Below, in pieces: positions 1 through 6,610 of a stretch of DNA of 7,369 nucleotides. How positions within the stretch are numbered: position 1 is the stretch's first letter; each line of letters opens with the position of its first letter. The DNA lies in the NCBI GenBank assembly GCA_900770875.1, contig CAAGLV010000130.1:1-7369 (forward strand). The letters run 5' to 3'. The stretch is from Flavobacteriales bacterium (GTDB lineage: Bacteria; Bacteroidota; Bacteroidia; Flavobacteriales; Weeksellaceae). The translations under genes were made by a program, and so were the position numbers. The notes beneath the pieces are model-generated. The model was not told the origin of the DNA, ran no database searches, and was given only the letters and a program-made list of their open reading frames with translations.

Positions 1-2
1 AG

Positions 3-73
3 AGGTTCCTAGCGGATTCGAACCGCTGTGGACGGTTTTGCAGACCGCTACCTAGCCTCTCGGTCAAGGAACC
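3..73 (-). tRNA. tRNA-Cys (anticodon GCA)
   Basis: The reverse complement folds into a complete 71-nt cloverleaf. The 7-bp acceptor stem pairs GGTTCCT (67-73) with AGGAACC (4-10). The anticodon arm is GCGGT/ACCGT around the loop CTGCAAA, which puts anticodon GCA at 39-41. The T arm is AGCGG/CCGCT around TTCGAAT. The discriminator base is U (position 3), as is usual for tRNA-Cys. The 3' CCA is not encoded, so it must be added after transcription. It lies 52 bp downstream of folB on the same strand, with its own -7 box in that gap. Confidence 0.97.
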
Positions 74-93
74 ATTTCCACTGATTTGGTGTG

Positions 94-101
94 CAAATAT
101 A
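94..101 (-). promoter_or_regulatory. Candidate -7 box for the tRNA-Cys promoter
   Basis: The minus strand reads TATATTTG, an exact match to the Bacteroidota -7 consensus TAnnTTTG. It ends 20 nt before the tRNA 5' end, a sensible distance for a short tRNA leader. No clear TTG -33 box is visible at the usual 17-23 nt spacing; that stretch is a T-run (115-123). The call rests on the -7 box and its position only. Confidence 0.5.
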
Positions 102-125
102 ATAATAATTTCTGAAAAAAAAAGC

Positions 126-482
126 CTAATACGATTTTTCTAAAATAATACTTACTTTTTCTACATGCCCACCAATAGGAGGATTTAGTTTAGATAACTT
201 CACTTTTGCATAAGTTACAGCTGTAAGTTCCTCACCTATACGATTTAAGATGCGTTGACAAACGTGTTCTAATAATTTCGAGCGAATTCCTACTTCTTCC
301 TTAACAATTGCATTTAATGTACAATAATCTAATGCATCAATTAATTCGTCCGATTCGCAAGCCTTCGAAAAATCAGCATGCGCTTCTAAATCCACTAAAT
401 AATCCGAACCAATACGTGCTTCTTCGTCTAAACAACCGTGATTCGAGTAAATTTTAATATTTTCTAAAATAATAATTCCCAT
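126..482 (-). CDS. folB: Dihydroneopterin aldolase (FolB)
   Basis: This is a cytoplasmic folate-pathway enzyme that converts 7,8-dihydroneopterin to 6-hydroxymethyl-7,8-dihydropterin and glycolaldehyde. The 118-residue length is normal for the family. Family landmarks are all visible: the N-terminal strand followed by YSNHG and LDEEARIG (residues 12-25, holding the conserved Glu at 20/21), Tyr53 in ALDYCTL, Glu72 in KLLEHV (the pterin-anchoring Glu), and Lys98 in the motif KLSKLNPP, the expected catalytic lysine. By recall these line up with Glu22, Tyr54, Glu74 and Lys100 of the Staphylococcus aureus enzyme. The ATG at 480-482 gives the expected N-terminus. It lies downstream of sod on the same strand, but a terminator intervenes. 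No other folate gene is in the window. After the stop there is a 9-base T-run on the transcribed strand but no hairpin I can see. Confidence 0.95.
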   Translation of the reverse strand: MGIIILENIKIYSNHGCLDEEARIGSDYLVDLEAHADFSKACESDELIDALDYCTLNAIVKEEVGIRSKLLEHVCQRILNRIGEELTAVTYAKVKLSKLNPPIGGHVEKVSIILEKSY

Positions 483-486
483 AGTT

Positions 487-518
487 CAAAAATAAAAAAG
501 ACTTGCTAAAAAAAGCAA
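487..518 (-). promoter_or_regulatory. Possible folB promoter (TTG, 21 nt, TATTTTTG)
   Basis: On the minus strand, TTG at 516-518 is followed after 21 nt by TATTTTTG at 487-494. This fits the Flavobacterium pattern of a TTG -33 box, a 17-23 nt spacer and TAnnTTTG. The -7 box ends only 4 nt before the folB ATG, so transcription would begin at or next to the start codon. The TTG lies inside the sod terminator stem and the -7 box inside its T-rich tail, so the match could be chance in a T-rich stretch. Confidence 0.35.
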
Positions 519-523
519 GCCTT
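492..523 (-). terminator. Rho-independent terminator of the superoxide dismutase gene
   Basis: The inverted repeat CTTGCT (502-507) and AGCAAG (514-519) has a 6-nt A-rich loop. It extends through one mismatch to a further 3 bp (498-500 with 521-523). Read on the minus strand the stem is followed by a U-rich tract (TTTTTTATTTTT). It lies 30-60 nt after the sod stop and just before folB, so it should separate the two transcripts at least in part. Confidence 0.85.
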
Positions 524-552
524 AAAAGATATTTGATTAAATCTTAATCTAA

Positions 553-1155
553 TTATTTTGCAGCTGCAAATAATTCAGCAACTTTAGCCCAGTTCACAAC
601 GTTAAAGAAAGCGTTGATGTAGTCTGGACGACGGTTTTGGTAGTTTAAGTAATAAGCGTGCTCCCAAACGTCTAATCCTAAAATTGGTTGACCTTGTACG
701 TCTGCAACTGGCATTAATGGATTATCTTGATTTGGAGTAGATGTTACAGCTAATTTACCGTCTTTAACGATTAACCAAGCCCATCCAGATCCAAAACGAG
801 TTGCAGCAGCTTTAGAAAACTCATCTTTAAATGCTTCAAAAGATCCAAAAGCTTCGTTAATAGCAGCAGCTAATTCACCTTCTGGTTGACCTCCTGCATT
901 AGGAGCTAAAGTTTCCCAAAATAAGTTGTGGTTCCAAAAACCTCCACCGTTGTTACGTACAGCTGGTTTGTCAGTTCCTTTTGCTAAAATTTCTTCGATT
1001 GTAGCATCTGCTAAATCAGTTCCCTCGATAGCTGCATTTAAATTTGTAGTATAAGCTGCATGGTGTTTATCGTGGTGAATTTCCATTGTTTTAGCATCAA
1101 TGTGTGGTTCTAATGCATCAAATGCATATGGTAATTTTGGTAATTCAAAAGCCAT
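553..1155 (-). CDS. Superoxide dismutase, Mn-type of the Fe/Mn family
   Basis: This enzyme converts superoxide to oxygen and hydrogen peroxide, and is probably cytoplasmic because no signal peptide is present. It has 200 residues, a normal length. The four metal ligands are His27, His76, Asp162 and His166, the last two in the family signature DVWEHAYY. The N-terminal helical hairpin runs to about residue 85 and the C-terminal alpha/beta domain follows. Metal preference is suggested by Gln143 in NQDNPLM (the MnSOD position of the second-sphere Gln) and Gly72 four residues before His76 (FeSODs carry Gln there). However Trp74 in FWNH resembles FeSODs, so a cambialistic enzyme is possible. I therefore leave the symbol empty rather than choose sodA or sodB. 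The start ATG (1153-1155) gives the canonical FELPKLPYAFDALEP opening. It has its own terminator downstream and a -7 box upstream, so it is probably a single-gene transcript. Confidence 0.97.
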   Translation of the reverse strand: MAFELPKLPYAFDALEPHIDAKTMEIHHDKHHAAYTTNLNAAIEGTDLADATIEEILAKGTDKPAVRNNGGGFWNHNLFWETLAPNAGGQPEGELAAAINEAFGSFEAFKDEFSKAAATRFGSGWAWLIVKDGKLAVTSTPNQDNPLMPVADVQGQPILGLDVWEHAYYLNYQNRRPDYINAFFNVVNWAKVAELFAAAK

Positions 1156-1208
1156 AATATTTTAATTTTTTAGATTTATAATTTACTTTAAAGTTACGTG
1201 ATTTTATA

Positions 1209-1216
1209 CAAATATA
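1209..1216 (-). promoter_or_regulatory. Candidate -7 box of the superoxide dismutase promoter
   Basis: The minus strand carries TATATTTG, an exact TAnnTTTG match and identical to the box before the tRNA-Cys. It predicts a start of transcription near 1200 and a leader of about 45 nt. I find no TTG at the standard spacing upstream; the nearest T-rich segment is TTTTTTCGG at about 1228-1236, closer than usual. The 124-bp divergent gap (1156-1279) has no exact TAnnTTTG on the plus strand, so the promoter of the serine hydrolase is not identified. Confidence 0.5.
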
Positions 1217-1279
1217 AGACCGAAGCACCGAAAAAATTAATAATTAGTTTAAATTAGTAACAAAACAACTAAACACAAG

Positions 1280-2458
1280 ATGAGAAAACTTTGGAAAATT
1301 ATTAAATGGATCTTAATAATTATTGCTTTATTACTTATTATACTTTACGTTACAGGAAATAGCTACATTATTAGAGGCTTGCAATTAACCTATTTAAAAG
1401 GCGAAAAAACGGCAAACATTGATGATTATAAAGATTTTGATAACAATGTCATCTTGGCAGGAAATCCACAAATTTGGCCTAAACATTCGGCATATAATCA
1501 AATTAAATTAGATCCAAAATTCGAAAAAGAATTATCTGATTTTAAAACTGCCGGATTTATTGTGATTAAAGACGGACAACTTTTAAACGAACATTATTTT
1601 AATGGTTACAACGAAAAAAGTTTAACCAATTCTTTTTCGATGGCCAAATCAATCCAAACTTTATTAGTTGGTAAAGCGATAGAAGACGGATATATTAAAG
1701 GTTTAGACCAAAAAATTACCGATTTTTTACCCGAATTTAAAGACGATCCATTCGGATCTAAATGCACAATTGGCGATTTATCTGCTATGACATCGGGCTA
1801 CGATTGGGAAGAAGATTATTATTTTCCTCTAAACCCAACAGCAAAAGCTTATTATGGAGACGATGTTGAAAAACAAATTTTAGATCGAAAATTTACCTCA
1901 GAACCTGGGCAACATTTTAAATACCTTTCGGGCAACACACAATTATTAGGGATTGTTTTAAAACGCGCTTTAAAAAACAAATCGATTGCGCAATATGCGC
2001 AAGAAACGCTTTGGCAACCAATGGGAATGGAATATGATGCGCAATGGTCGAAAGATAGAGTAGATGGAATGGAAAAAACATATTGCTGCTTCAATTCAGA
2101 TGCGCGCGATTTTGCCAAATTAGGACAATTGCTTCTAAATAAAGGAAATTGGAACGGAAAACAAATTATCGATTCGGCATTTATCACCAAAATAACTTCA
2201 CCAAACAATAAAGCATTTAAAGCTAACGAAGTGCCAATTTATGGCTATTCTATTTGGATGGATCCATCGTATAAAACGCCATTTTATGCTATGTTAGGTC
2301 ATTTAGGACAACGTATTATCGTAATTCCGTCTCAAAACTTAATTGTGGTAAGAACCGGTAAAACGCATAACGATACGCCACGTATAAACCCAATACAAGA
2401 TGGCGATGTTTACCGAATTGTAAACGAAGCAATTCGTATTAATCAAAAAATAAAGTAA
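1280..2458 (+). CDS. Membrane-anchored serine hydrolase, beta-lactamase/NylB-like family
   Basis: This belongs to the penicillin-recognising serine hydrolase fold (Beta-lactamase family, class C-like; 392 residues). Residues 1-10 are basic, and 11-25 form one hydrophobic segment, so it is probably an inner-membrane anchor with the enzyme outside the cytoplasm; no lipobox Cys follows. Catalytic motifs are Ser120-Met-Ala-Lys123 (SxxK, nucleophile and base), Tyr215 in YLSGN (215-219, the second motif) and His341-Leu-Gly343 in GHLGQ (third motif, in place of KTG). The YxSGNxQLLG form resembles 6-aminohexanoate-dimer hydrolase (NylB) and esterase EstB relatives more than true AmpC beta-lactamases. 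The substrate cannot be told: peptide, ester, amide or beta-lactam are all possible, and resistance should not be assumed. The ATG at 1280 places Met just before the basic stretch. The exonuclease gene starts 7 bp after its stop, suggesting one transcript. Confidence 0.9.
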   Translation: MRKLWKIIKWILIIIALLLIILYVTGNSYIIRGLQLTYLKGEKTANIDDYKDFDNNVILAGNPQIWPKHSAYNQIKLDPKFEKELSDFKTAGFIVIKDGQLLNEHYFNGYNEKSLTNSFSMAKSIQTLLVGKAIEDGYIKGLDQKITDFLPEFKDDPFGSKCTIGDLSAMTSGYDWEEDYYFPLNPTAKAYYGDDVEKQILDRKFTSEPGQHFKYLSGNTQLLGIVLKRALKNKSIAQYAQETLWQPMGMEYDAQWSKDRVDGMEKTYCCFNSDARDFAKLGQLLLNKGNWNGKQIIDSAFITKITSPNNKAFKANEVPIYGYSIWMDPSYKTPFYAMLGHLGQRIIVIPSQNLIVVRTGKTHNDTPRINPIQDGDVYRIVNEAIRINQKIK

Positions 2459-2465
2459 TTAAAGC

Positions 2466-3173
2466 ATGCTAAATTTAATTCCGTACCGAAAAATTTTATT
2501 CTTAGATATCGAAACTGTTCCACAAACCAACGATTGGAATTTATTAAACCAACGCACCAAAGATTTATGGGCAAAAAAAACCGCATTTCAGCGTAATAAC
2601 GACGAAATTTCTCCCGAAGAATTTTACCACGAACGCGCTGGTATTATGGCCGAATTTGGTAAAATAATTTGCATTTCGTGTGGAATTGTAGTGAACGACA
2701 ATCACATACATATTAAAAGTTTTTATGGTGACGACGAAGCAAAAATCTTAACCGATTTTAATCAAATGCTAAAGGAAAACTATTACAAACCCGATCATAT
2801 TTTATGTGCACATAACGGTAAAGAATTTGATTTTCCGTATATCGCAAGACGTATGTTGATTAATCAAATCGAGATTCCTAAAATTTTACAATTATTTGGT
2901 AAAAAACCTTGGGAAATTCCGCATTTAGACACCATGGAATTATGGAAATTTGGCGACTATAAAAATTTTACTTCGCTCGATTTATTAGCTAATGTATTTG
3001 ATATCGAAACGCCTAAAAATGACATCGACGGATCGCAAGTTGCACAAGTTTATTACAACGAAAACAATTTAGAACGTATAAAAGATTATTGCGAAAAAGA
3101 TGTTGTAACTTTAATTAATATCTTTAGAAAAATGAGATACGAAAATATATTATTGAGAAAAGAAGATTTATAA
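2466..3173 (+). CDS. DEDDy 3'-5' exonuclease, PolB exonuclease-like
   Basis: This 235-residue protein is a stand-alone 3'-5' exonuclease of the kind related to the proofreading domain of family B DNA polymerases. It has no polymerase domain. All three DEDDy motifs are present: Exo I with Asp14 and Glu16 in FLDIET, Exo II with Asn117 and Asp122 in HNGKEFDFPYI, and Exo III with Tyr208 and Asp212 in YCEKDV. These four acidic residues should bind two metal ions, so the protein is predicted to be active. The natural substrate (DNA repair intermediate, or RNA) is unknown for most members. It is cytoplasmic, with no signal or membrane segment. The ATG at 2466 leaves about a dozen residues before Exo I, as usual in the family. 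It follows the serine hydrolase by 7 bp and ends just before a strong terminator, so it is the last gene of a two-gene unit; no functional link between the two is evident. Confidence 0.9.
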   Translation: MLNLIPYRKILFLDIETVPQTNDWNLLNQRTKDLWAKKTAFQRNNDEISPEEFYHERAGIMAEFGKIICISCGIVVNDNHIHIKSFYGDDEAKILTDFNQMLKENYYKPDHILCAHNGKEFDFPYIARRMLINQIEIPKILQLFGKKPWEIPHLDTMELWKFGDYKNFTSLDLLANVFDIETPKNDIDGSQVAQVYYNENNLERIKDYCEKDVVTLINIFRKMRYENILLRKEDL

Positions 3174-3176
3174 AAC

Positions 3177-3209
3177 AAAAAATCCACTGTTTAAACAGTG
3201 GATTTTTTT
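3177..3209. terminator. Bidirectional terminator, perfect 32-bp palindrome
   Basis: The two halves 3177-3192 and 3193-3208 are exact reverse complements centred on GTTTAAAC. The GC-containing core is ATCCACTG/CAGTGGAT, flanked by A-run on the left and T-run on the right. Read on either strand it gives a hairpin followed by U residues. It begins 3 nt after the exonuclease stop and ends about 15 nt before the stop of the convergent CNNM/CBS gene, so it serves both. Confidence 0.95.
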
Positions 3210-3223
3210 ATTGTTTCTCTTTA

Positions 3224-4627
3224 TTAAATCGCATACAAATCGCCTTCGTCGATTTCTATTCCATCTTGTACAGTTAATAAAATTTGTTCTACCGAATTTC
3301 GGTACATTTTCTTAACTACACCTTTATATTCATTTAAGTCGATTACGTCGCCTTCTTTTAATTCGCGATCGTAACAAACTTCAGCTATTAATCCTGCCAA
3401 CGTATCATAATGTTCTGATTCTTCGAACTTAAAAGGCAATAATCTATTAATATCCGAAATTACATTGTGCGCATTTACTAAATAAACACCTTTATCTAAG
3501 CGCTCTACAACAGGATCTTCGTTGTCGTATTCGTCTTGTATTTCTCCAACTAATTCCTCTAAAATATCTTCCATCGTAACCATACCTGCAACTTCACCAA
3601 CCTCGTTGGTTACTACAGCCATGTGCACGTGTTTTTGCTGAAATTGTTTTAAAACGTGTTTAATCATCGCACTTTCCGAAATAAAAATTGGCTCTCTTAA
3701 AAGACCTCTTATATCGGTTTGATTTGGATTTTCGATTAAACTACGCATTAAATCTTTGGTATATAAAACTCCAATTATATTATCTAAAGATTCTTCGTAA
3801 ACCGGATAACGCGAATAACCTTCTTGCAAAGCATAATCTATCGCTTCTTTTACGGTATGGTTTATATTGATAGCAGAAATATTTTTACGAAGTGTTTGAA
3901 TATTGATTACGCGACGATCATCAAACTCGAAGACATTCTGAATTAAATCGCGCTCCGATTCTTCGATAGCTCCACCATCTGAACTTTCCGAGATAATCAT
4001 TTTTAATTCTTCTTCCGAGTGAATATCATCTCCATGAACTGGCTTAATACCAAAAATTCGCAAAATTAAAGTTGCTAAACCGTTCATTAACCAAATTACT
4101 GGTCTAAAAATAAAATAAAATATACGTAATGGCCACGCAACTGTAAATGTTGTTTTTGCTGGATATTGAATTGCCAACGATTTTGGCGCTAACTCACCAA
4201 ATACAATATGTAGAATAGTAATGATTATAAAAGCAATAATAAACGACGAACTTTTTGCAATGGCAGACCATTCGGGTCCTGTTAATCCTAAAAGATCGAA
4301 AGCTTTTACAATAATGGGCATTAAAGACGATTCTCCAACCCAACCTAATCCTAAAGATGCTAAAGTAATCCCTAACTGTGTTGCAGCCAGATAAGCATCA
4401 AGATTATTTACAATTTTTTTAGCAACATTAGATACACCAGCATTAATATCCTGGTTAACCTCAATTTGTGAAGATCTTACTTTTACAATGGCAAATTCGG
4501 CTGCTACAAAAAAACCATTTAAAAAAACAAGAAATACTGTTAGCAAAAGTTTTGCTATCGAAATTTCGTTTGTGACATTGTGATTAGCAACTAAAAACAA
4601 TGTCGAAATCTGGGAGTATGTGTCCAT
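3224..4627 (-). CDS. CNNM/CBS-domain membrane protein (hemolysin family, CorC-like C-terminus)
   Basis: The 467-residue protein has the standard three-part layout of the CNNM/CorB transporter family. Residues about 24-195 are the CNNM (DUF21) membrane domain, with hydrophobic segments near 25-48, 80-110, 127-150 and 163-192. Conserved family motifs LNGFFVAAEFA (36-46) and FGELAPKSLA (143-152) are intact. A CBS pair follows at about 240-365, with GYSRYPVY (270-277) and MVTMEDILEELVGEI (349-363), which normally binds adenine nucleotide. A CorC_HlyC domain closes the protein at about 372-460. Characterised relatives export Mg2+ or bind divalent cations; the older name hemolysin is weakly founded. 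GldE, a gliding-motility protein of this phylum, shares the architecture, but no gldD or other gld gene is nearby, so I do not call it GldE. It converges with the exonuclease and is divergent from the ABC ATPase. Its leader carries a hairpin (4638-4673). Confidence 0.9.
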   Translation of the reverse strand: MDTYSQISTLFLVANHNVTNEISIAKLLLTVFLVFLNGFFVAAEFAIVKVRSSQIEVNQDINAGVSNVAKKIVNNLDAYLAATQLGITLASLGLGWVGESSLMPIIVKAFDLLGLTGPEWSAIAKSSSFIIAFIIITILHIVFGELAPKSLAIQYPAKTTFTVAWPLRIFYFIFRPVIWLMNGLATLILRIFGIKPVHGDDIHSEEELKMIISESSDGGAIEESERDLIQNVFEFDDRRVINIQTLRKNISAININHTVKEAIDYALQEGYSRYPVYEESLDNIIGVLYTKDLMRSLIENPNQTDIRGLLREPIFISESAMIKHVLKQFQQKHVHMAVVTNEVGEVAGMVTMEDILEELVGEIQDEYDNEDPVVERLDKGVYLVNAHNVISDINRLLPFKFEESEHYDTLAGLIAEVCYDRELKEGDVIDLNEYKGVVKKMYRNSVEQILLTVQDGIEIDEGDLYAI

Positions 4628-4637
4628 TGGTTAAAAT

Positions 4638-4673
4638 TAAAAAACCAGCATGTTAAATCTGTTTTGAGCTGGT
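4638..4673 (-). promoter_or_regulatory. Hairpin with U-tract in the leader of the CNNM/CBS gene
   Basis: On the minus strand ACCAGC (4668-4673) pairs with GCTGGT (4644-4649) across an 18-nt loop, and is followed at once by six T residues (4638-4643). It lies about 10-45 nt before the ATG, downstream of the candidate promoter box. The shape is that of a weak intrinsic terminator, so it could act as an attenuator. The stem is only 6 bp with a large loop, so it may be insignificant. No riboswitch class is recognisable. Confidence 0.3.
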
Positions 4674-4733
4674 AAATCATAAGTTCTAATTTAATTCTTT
4701 TTTTCGAATTTTTTTATACTTTTTGATTCTCAA

Positions 4734-4741
4734 CAAATTTA
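4734..4741 (-). promoter_or_regulatory. Candidate -7 box for the CNNM/CBS gene
   Basis: The minus strand reads TAAATTTG, an exact TAnnTTTG match. It predicts a leader of about 100 nt that includes the hairpin at 4638-4673. No TTG lies at the expected spacing. A 10-bp palindrome (ATTTCGAAAT, 4753-4762) sits just upstream in the spacer region and might be an operator half or chance. The 201-bp divergent region 4628-4828 also must hold the promoter of the ABC ATPase gene; only imperfect boxes are seen there on the plus strand (TAAATTTC at 4803-4810). Confidence 0.4.
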
Positions 4742-4828
4742 CAATTTTTTTGATTTCGAAATACGGTAATTTAAGCGAAACAAATAATCCATAATTTTTC
4801 TGTAAATTTCAGCCATCAACATTAAAAT

Positions 4829-6538
4829 ATGCACACAGCAGAATTGGATCAACATTGGATTATAGAAGTTAAAAATCTTTCGGTTTCATTTGGAGAAAAA
4901 CAGGTTTTAAACAATATCAGTTTTAAAGTACAACAAGGCGAAACTTTAGGAATTGTTGGCGAATCGGGTTCAGGTAAATCAATTACCTCTTTGGTCATTA
5001 TGAGCCTAATTTCTCCTGTTGCAAAAATTCATCAAGGAAGCGAAATTCTTTTTCATCAAAACGGAAAAACAATTAATCTTTTAGAATTGGATCAAAATCA
5101 GATGCGAAAAATTCGTGGAAACGAAATCGCAATGATTTTTCAGGAACCAATGACTTCTTTAAACCCAAGTTTACGCTGTGGCGAACAAGTAGAAGAATCT
5201 ATTGTATTGCATCAAAAACTTTCGAAATCCGAAGCTAAAGCAAAAGTTTTAGCACTTTTCGAAAAGGTTAAATTACCTAATCCAGAACGTATTTACAAAG
5301 CTTATCCACACGAATTATCGGGCGGACAAAAACAACGCGTAATGATTGCAATGGCTATTGCTTGCGAACCGAAACTTTTAATTGCCGACGAACCTACAAC
5401 GGCTTTAGATGTTACGGTGCAAAAAGCAACTTTAGAACTATTAAAATCATTACAAAAAGAACATCATATGAGTATGATTTTTATTTCGCACGATTTAGGT
5501 GTAATTGCAAATGTTTGCGAAGAAGTTTTAGTGATGTTTAGAGGTAATGTTGTTGAACAAGGTAATGTTGAAACCATTTTTAATCATCCAAAAGAAAATT
5601 ATACCAAAGGTTTAATTGCTTGTCGACCAAAATTAGACGAACGTTATAAACGATTGCCCACAGTAAAGGATTTTTTAGAAAATGAAAATCATCAATCCGA
5701 AATTTATACCACAACCGAACGTCAAGAATTTCATGCGAAGATATACAATCAACAACCGATTTTAGAAGTTAAAAATCTAAAAAAATACTTTTATCCTTCT
5801 ACCTTTTTCGGAAAAGCAAAAACACCAAATGTAAAAGCAGTTGATGATATTTCGTTTAAAGTTTATCCGGGCGAAACATTAGGTTTAGTAGGCGAATCGG
5901 GTTCGGGAAAAACAACTTTATCGCGCACCATTTTGTTATTAGAGCAACCAACAGCCGGCGAAATTATCTTTAACGGCGTTGATATTACAAAACTAAATAA
6001 AACCGAAATCAGAAAATTAAGAAAAGATATTCAGATTATCTTTCAGGATCCGTATTCGAGCTTAAATCCACGCCATAGCGTGGCACAAATTATTACCGAT
6101 CCAATGCAAGTACACGGAATTGGAACGAATAAAAAAGAACGCATTGAGATTGCAGCTTCTTTGCTAGAAAAGGTTGGATTAACTGCAAACGATTTAAATA
6201 AATATCCTCACGAATTTTCGGGTGGACAGCGCCAACGTATTGGGATTGCACGTGCTTTAGCGTTAAAACCAAAATTTATTATTTGCGACGAATCGGTTTC
6301 GGCTTTAGATGTTTCGGTTCAGGCACAAGTTTTAAATCTTTTAAACGATTTAAAAGAGGAATTTGGATTTACATACATCTTTATTTCGCACGATTTAGCA
6401 GTTGTTAAATACATGTCGGATCAATTATTAGTAATGCAACATGGTGTAATGAAAGAATTAGACGATGCCGATTTAATTTATGCTAATCCATCTACCGATT
6501 ACACAAAAGAGTTAATCAACTCGATCCCGAAATTATAA
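4829..6538 (+). CDS. Oligo/dipeptide-type ABC transporter, fused double ATPase
   Basis: The 569-residue cytoplasmic protein is two complete ABC ATPase domains in tandem, equivalent to DppD fused to DppF and laid out like YejF or GsiA. NBD1 (about 11-265) has Walker A GESGSGKS (44-51), Q-loop Gln105, signature LSGGQ (163-167), Walker B ending Asp187-Glu188 and switch His221. It is followed by an oligopeptide-type C-terminal segment (HPKENYTKGL, 253-262) and a linker to about 309. NBD2 (about 310-569) has GESGSGKT (355-362), Gln406, FSGGQ (463-467), Asp487-Glu488 and His521. All catalytic residues are present in both halves, so two active ATP sites are expected. It should power import of peptides or similar solutes (inference from family; nickel or glutathione importers share the fold). 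No permease or binding protein is adjacent: the gene is bounded by a divergent gene and a terminator. The ATG at 4829 gives a short run before the first strand. Confidence 0.93.
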   Translation: MHTAELDQHWIIEVKNLSVSFGEKQVLNNISFKVQQGETLGIVGESGSGKSITSLVIMSLISPVAKIHQGSEILFHQNGKTINLLELDQNQMRKIRGNEIAMIFQEPMTSLNPSLRCGEQVEESIVLHQKLSKSEAKAKVLALFEKVKLPNPERIYKAYPHELSGGQKQRVMIAMAIACEPKLLIADEPTTALDVTVQKATLELLKSLQKEHHMSMIFISHDLGVIANVCEEVLVMFRGNVVEQGNVETIFNHPKENYTKGLIACRPKLDERYKRLPTVKDFLENENHQSEIYTTTERQEFHAKIYNQQPILEVKNLKKYFYPSTFFGKAKTPNVKAVDDISFKVYPGETLGLVGESGSGKTTLSRTILLLEQPTAGEIIFNGVDITKLNKTEIRKLRKDIQIIFQDPYSSLNPRHSVAQIITDPMQVHGIGTNKKERIEIAASLLEKVGLTANDLNKYPHEFSGGQRQRIGIARALALKPKFIICDESVSALDVSVQAQVLNLLNDLKEEFGFTYIFISHDLAVVKYMSDQLLVMQHGVMKELDDADLIYANPSTDYTKELINSIPKL

Positions 6539-6559
6539 ATCATCATTTATTAAGCATAA

Positions 6560-6592
6560 AAAAAACTCCGAATCGTTGATTCGGAGTTTTTT
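6560..6592. terminator. Bidirectional terminator between the ABC ATPase and ppiD-like genes
   Basis: A 10-bp stem ACTCCGAATC (6565-6574) and GATTCGGAGT (6578-6587) has a 3-nt loop GTT. The A-run before it and T-run after it extend the pairing to 6560-6592 and supply a U-tract on both strands. It lies 21 nt after the ABC ATPase stop and 18 nt from the stop of the convergent gene. Confidence 0.95.
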
Positions 6593-6610
6593 ATTTGATA
6601 TCGAAATAAA

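Noticed and set aside
1852..2208. Open frame of 118 codons on the minus strand inside the serine hydrolase gene
   Set aside because: It lies wholly antisense to a gene with intact catalytic motifs, has a Cys/Ser-rich composition typical of antisense frames, and matches no family I recognise.
1280..2458. Calling the serine hydrolase an antibiotic-resistance beta-lactamase
   Set aside because: The SxxK fold is shared with esterases and amide hydrolases; the HLG third motif and YLSGN second motif do not match class C beta-lactamases, and the N-terminus is a membrane anchor.
3688..3870. Open frame of 60 codons on the plus strand inside the CNNM/CBS gene
   Set aside because: It is antisense to the CBS-coding part of a well-supported gene and has a low-information Leu/Tyr-rich product.
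3224..4627. Calling the CNNM/CBS protein GldE (gliding motility)
   Set aside because: The architecture is shared by many paralogues and none of the usual gld neighbours is present.
4717..4725. TACTTTTTG as a plus-strand promoter box for the ABC ATPase gene
   Set aside because: It has one base too many between TA and TTTG compared with TAnnTTTG, no TTG at the right spacing, and lies about 100 nt from the ATG.
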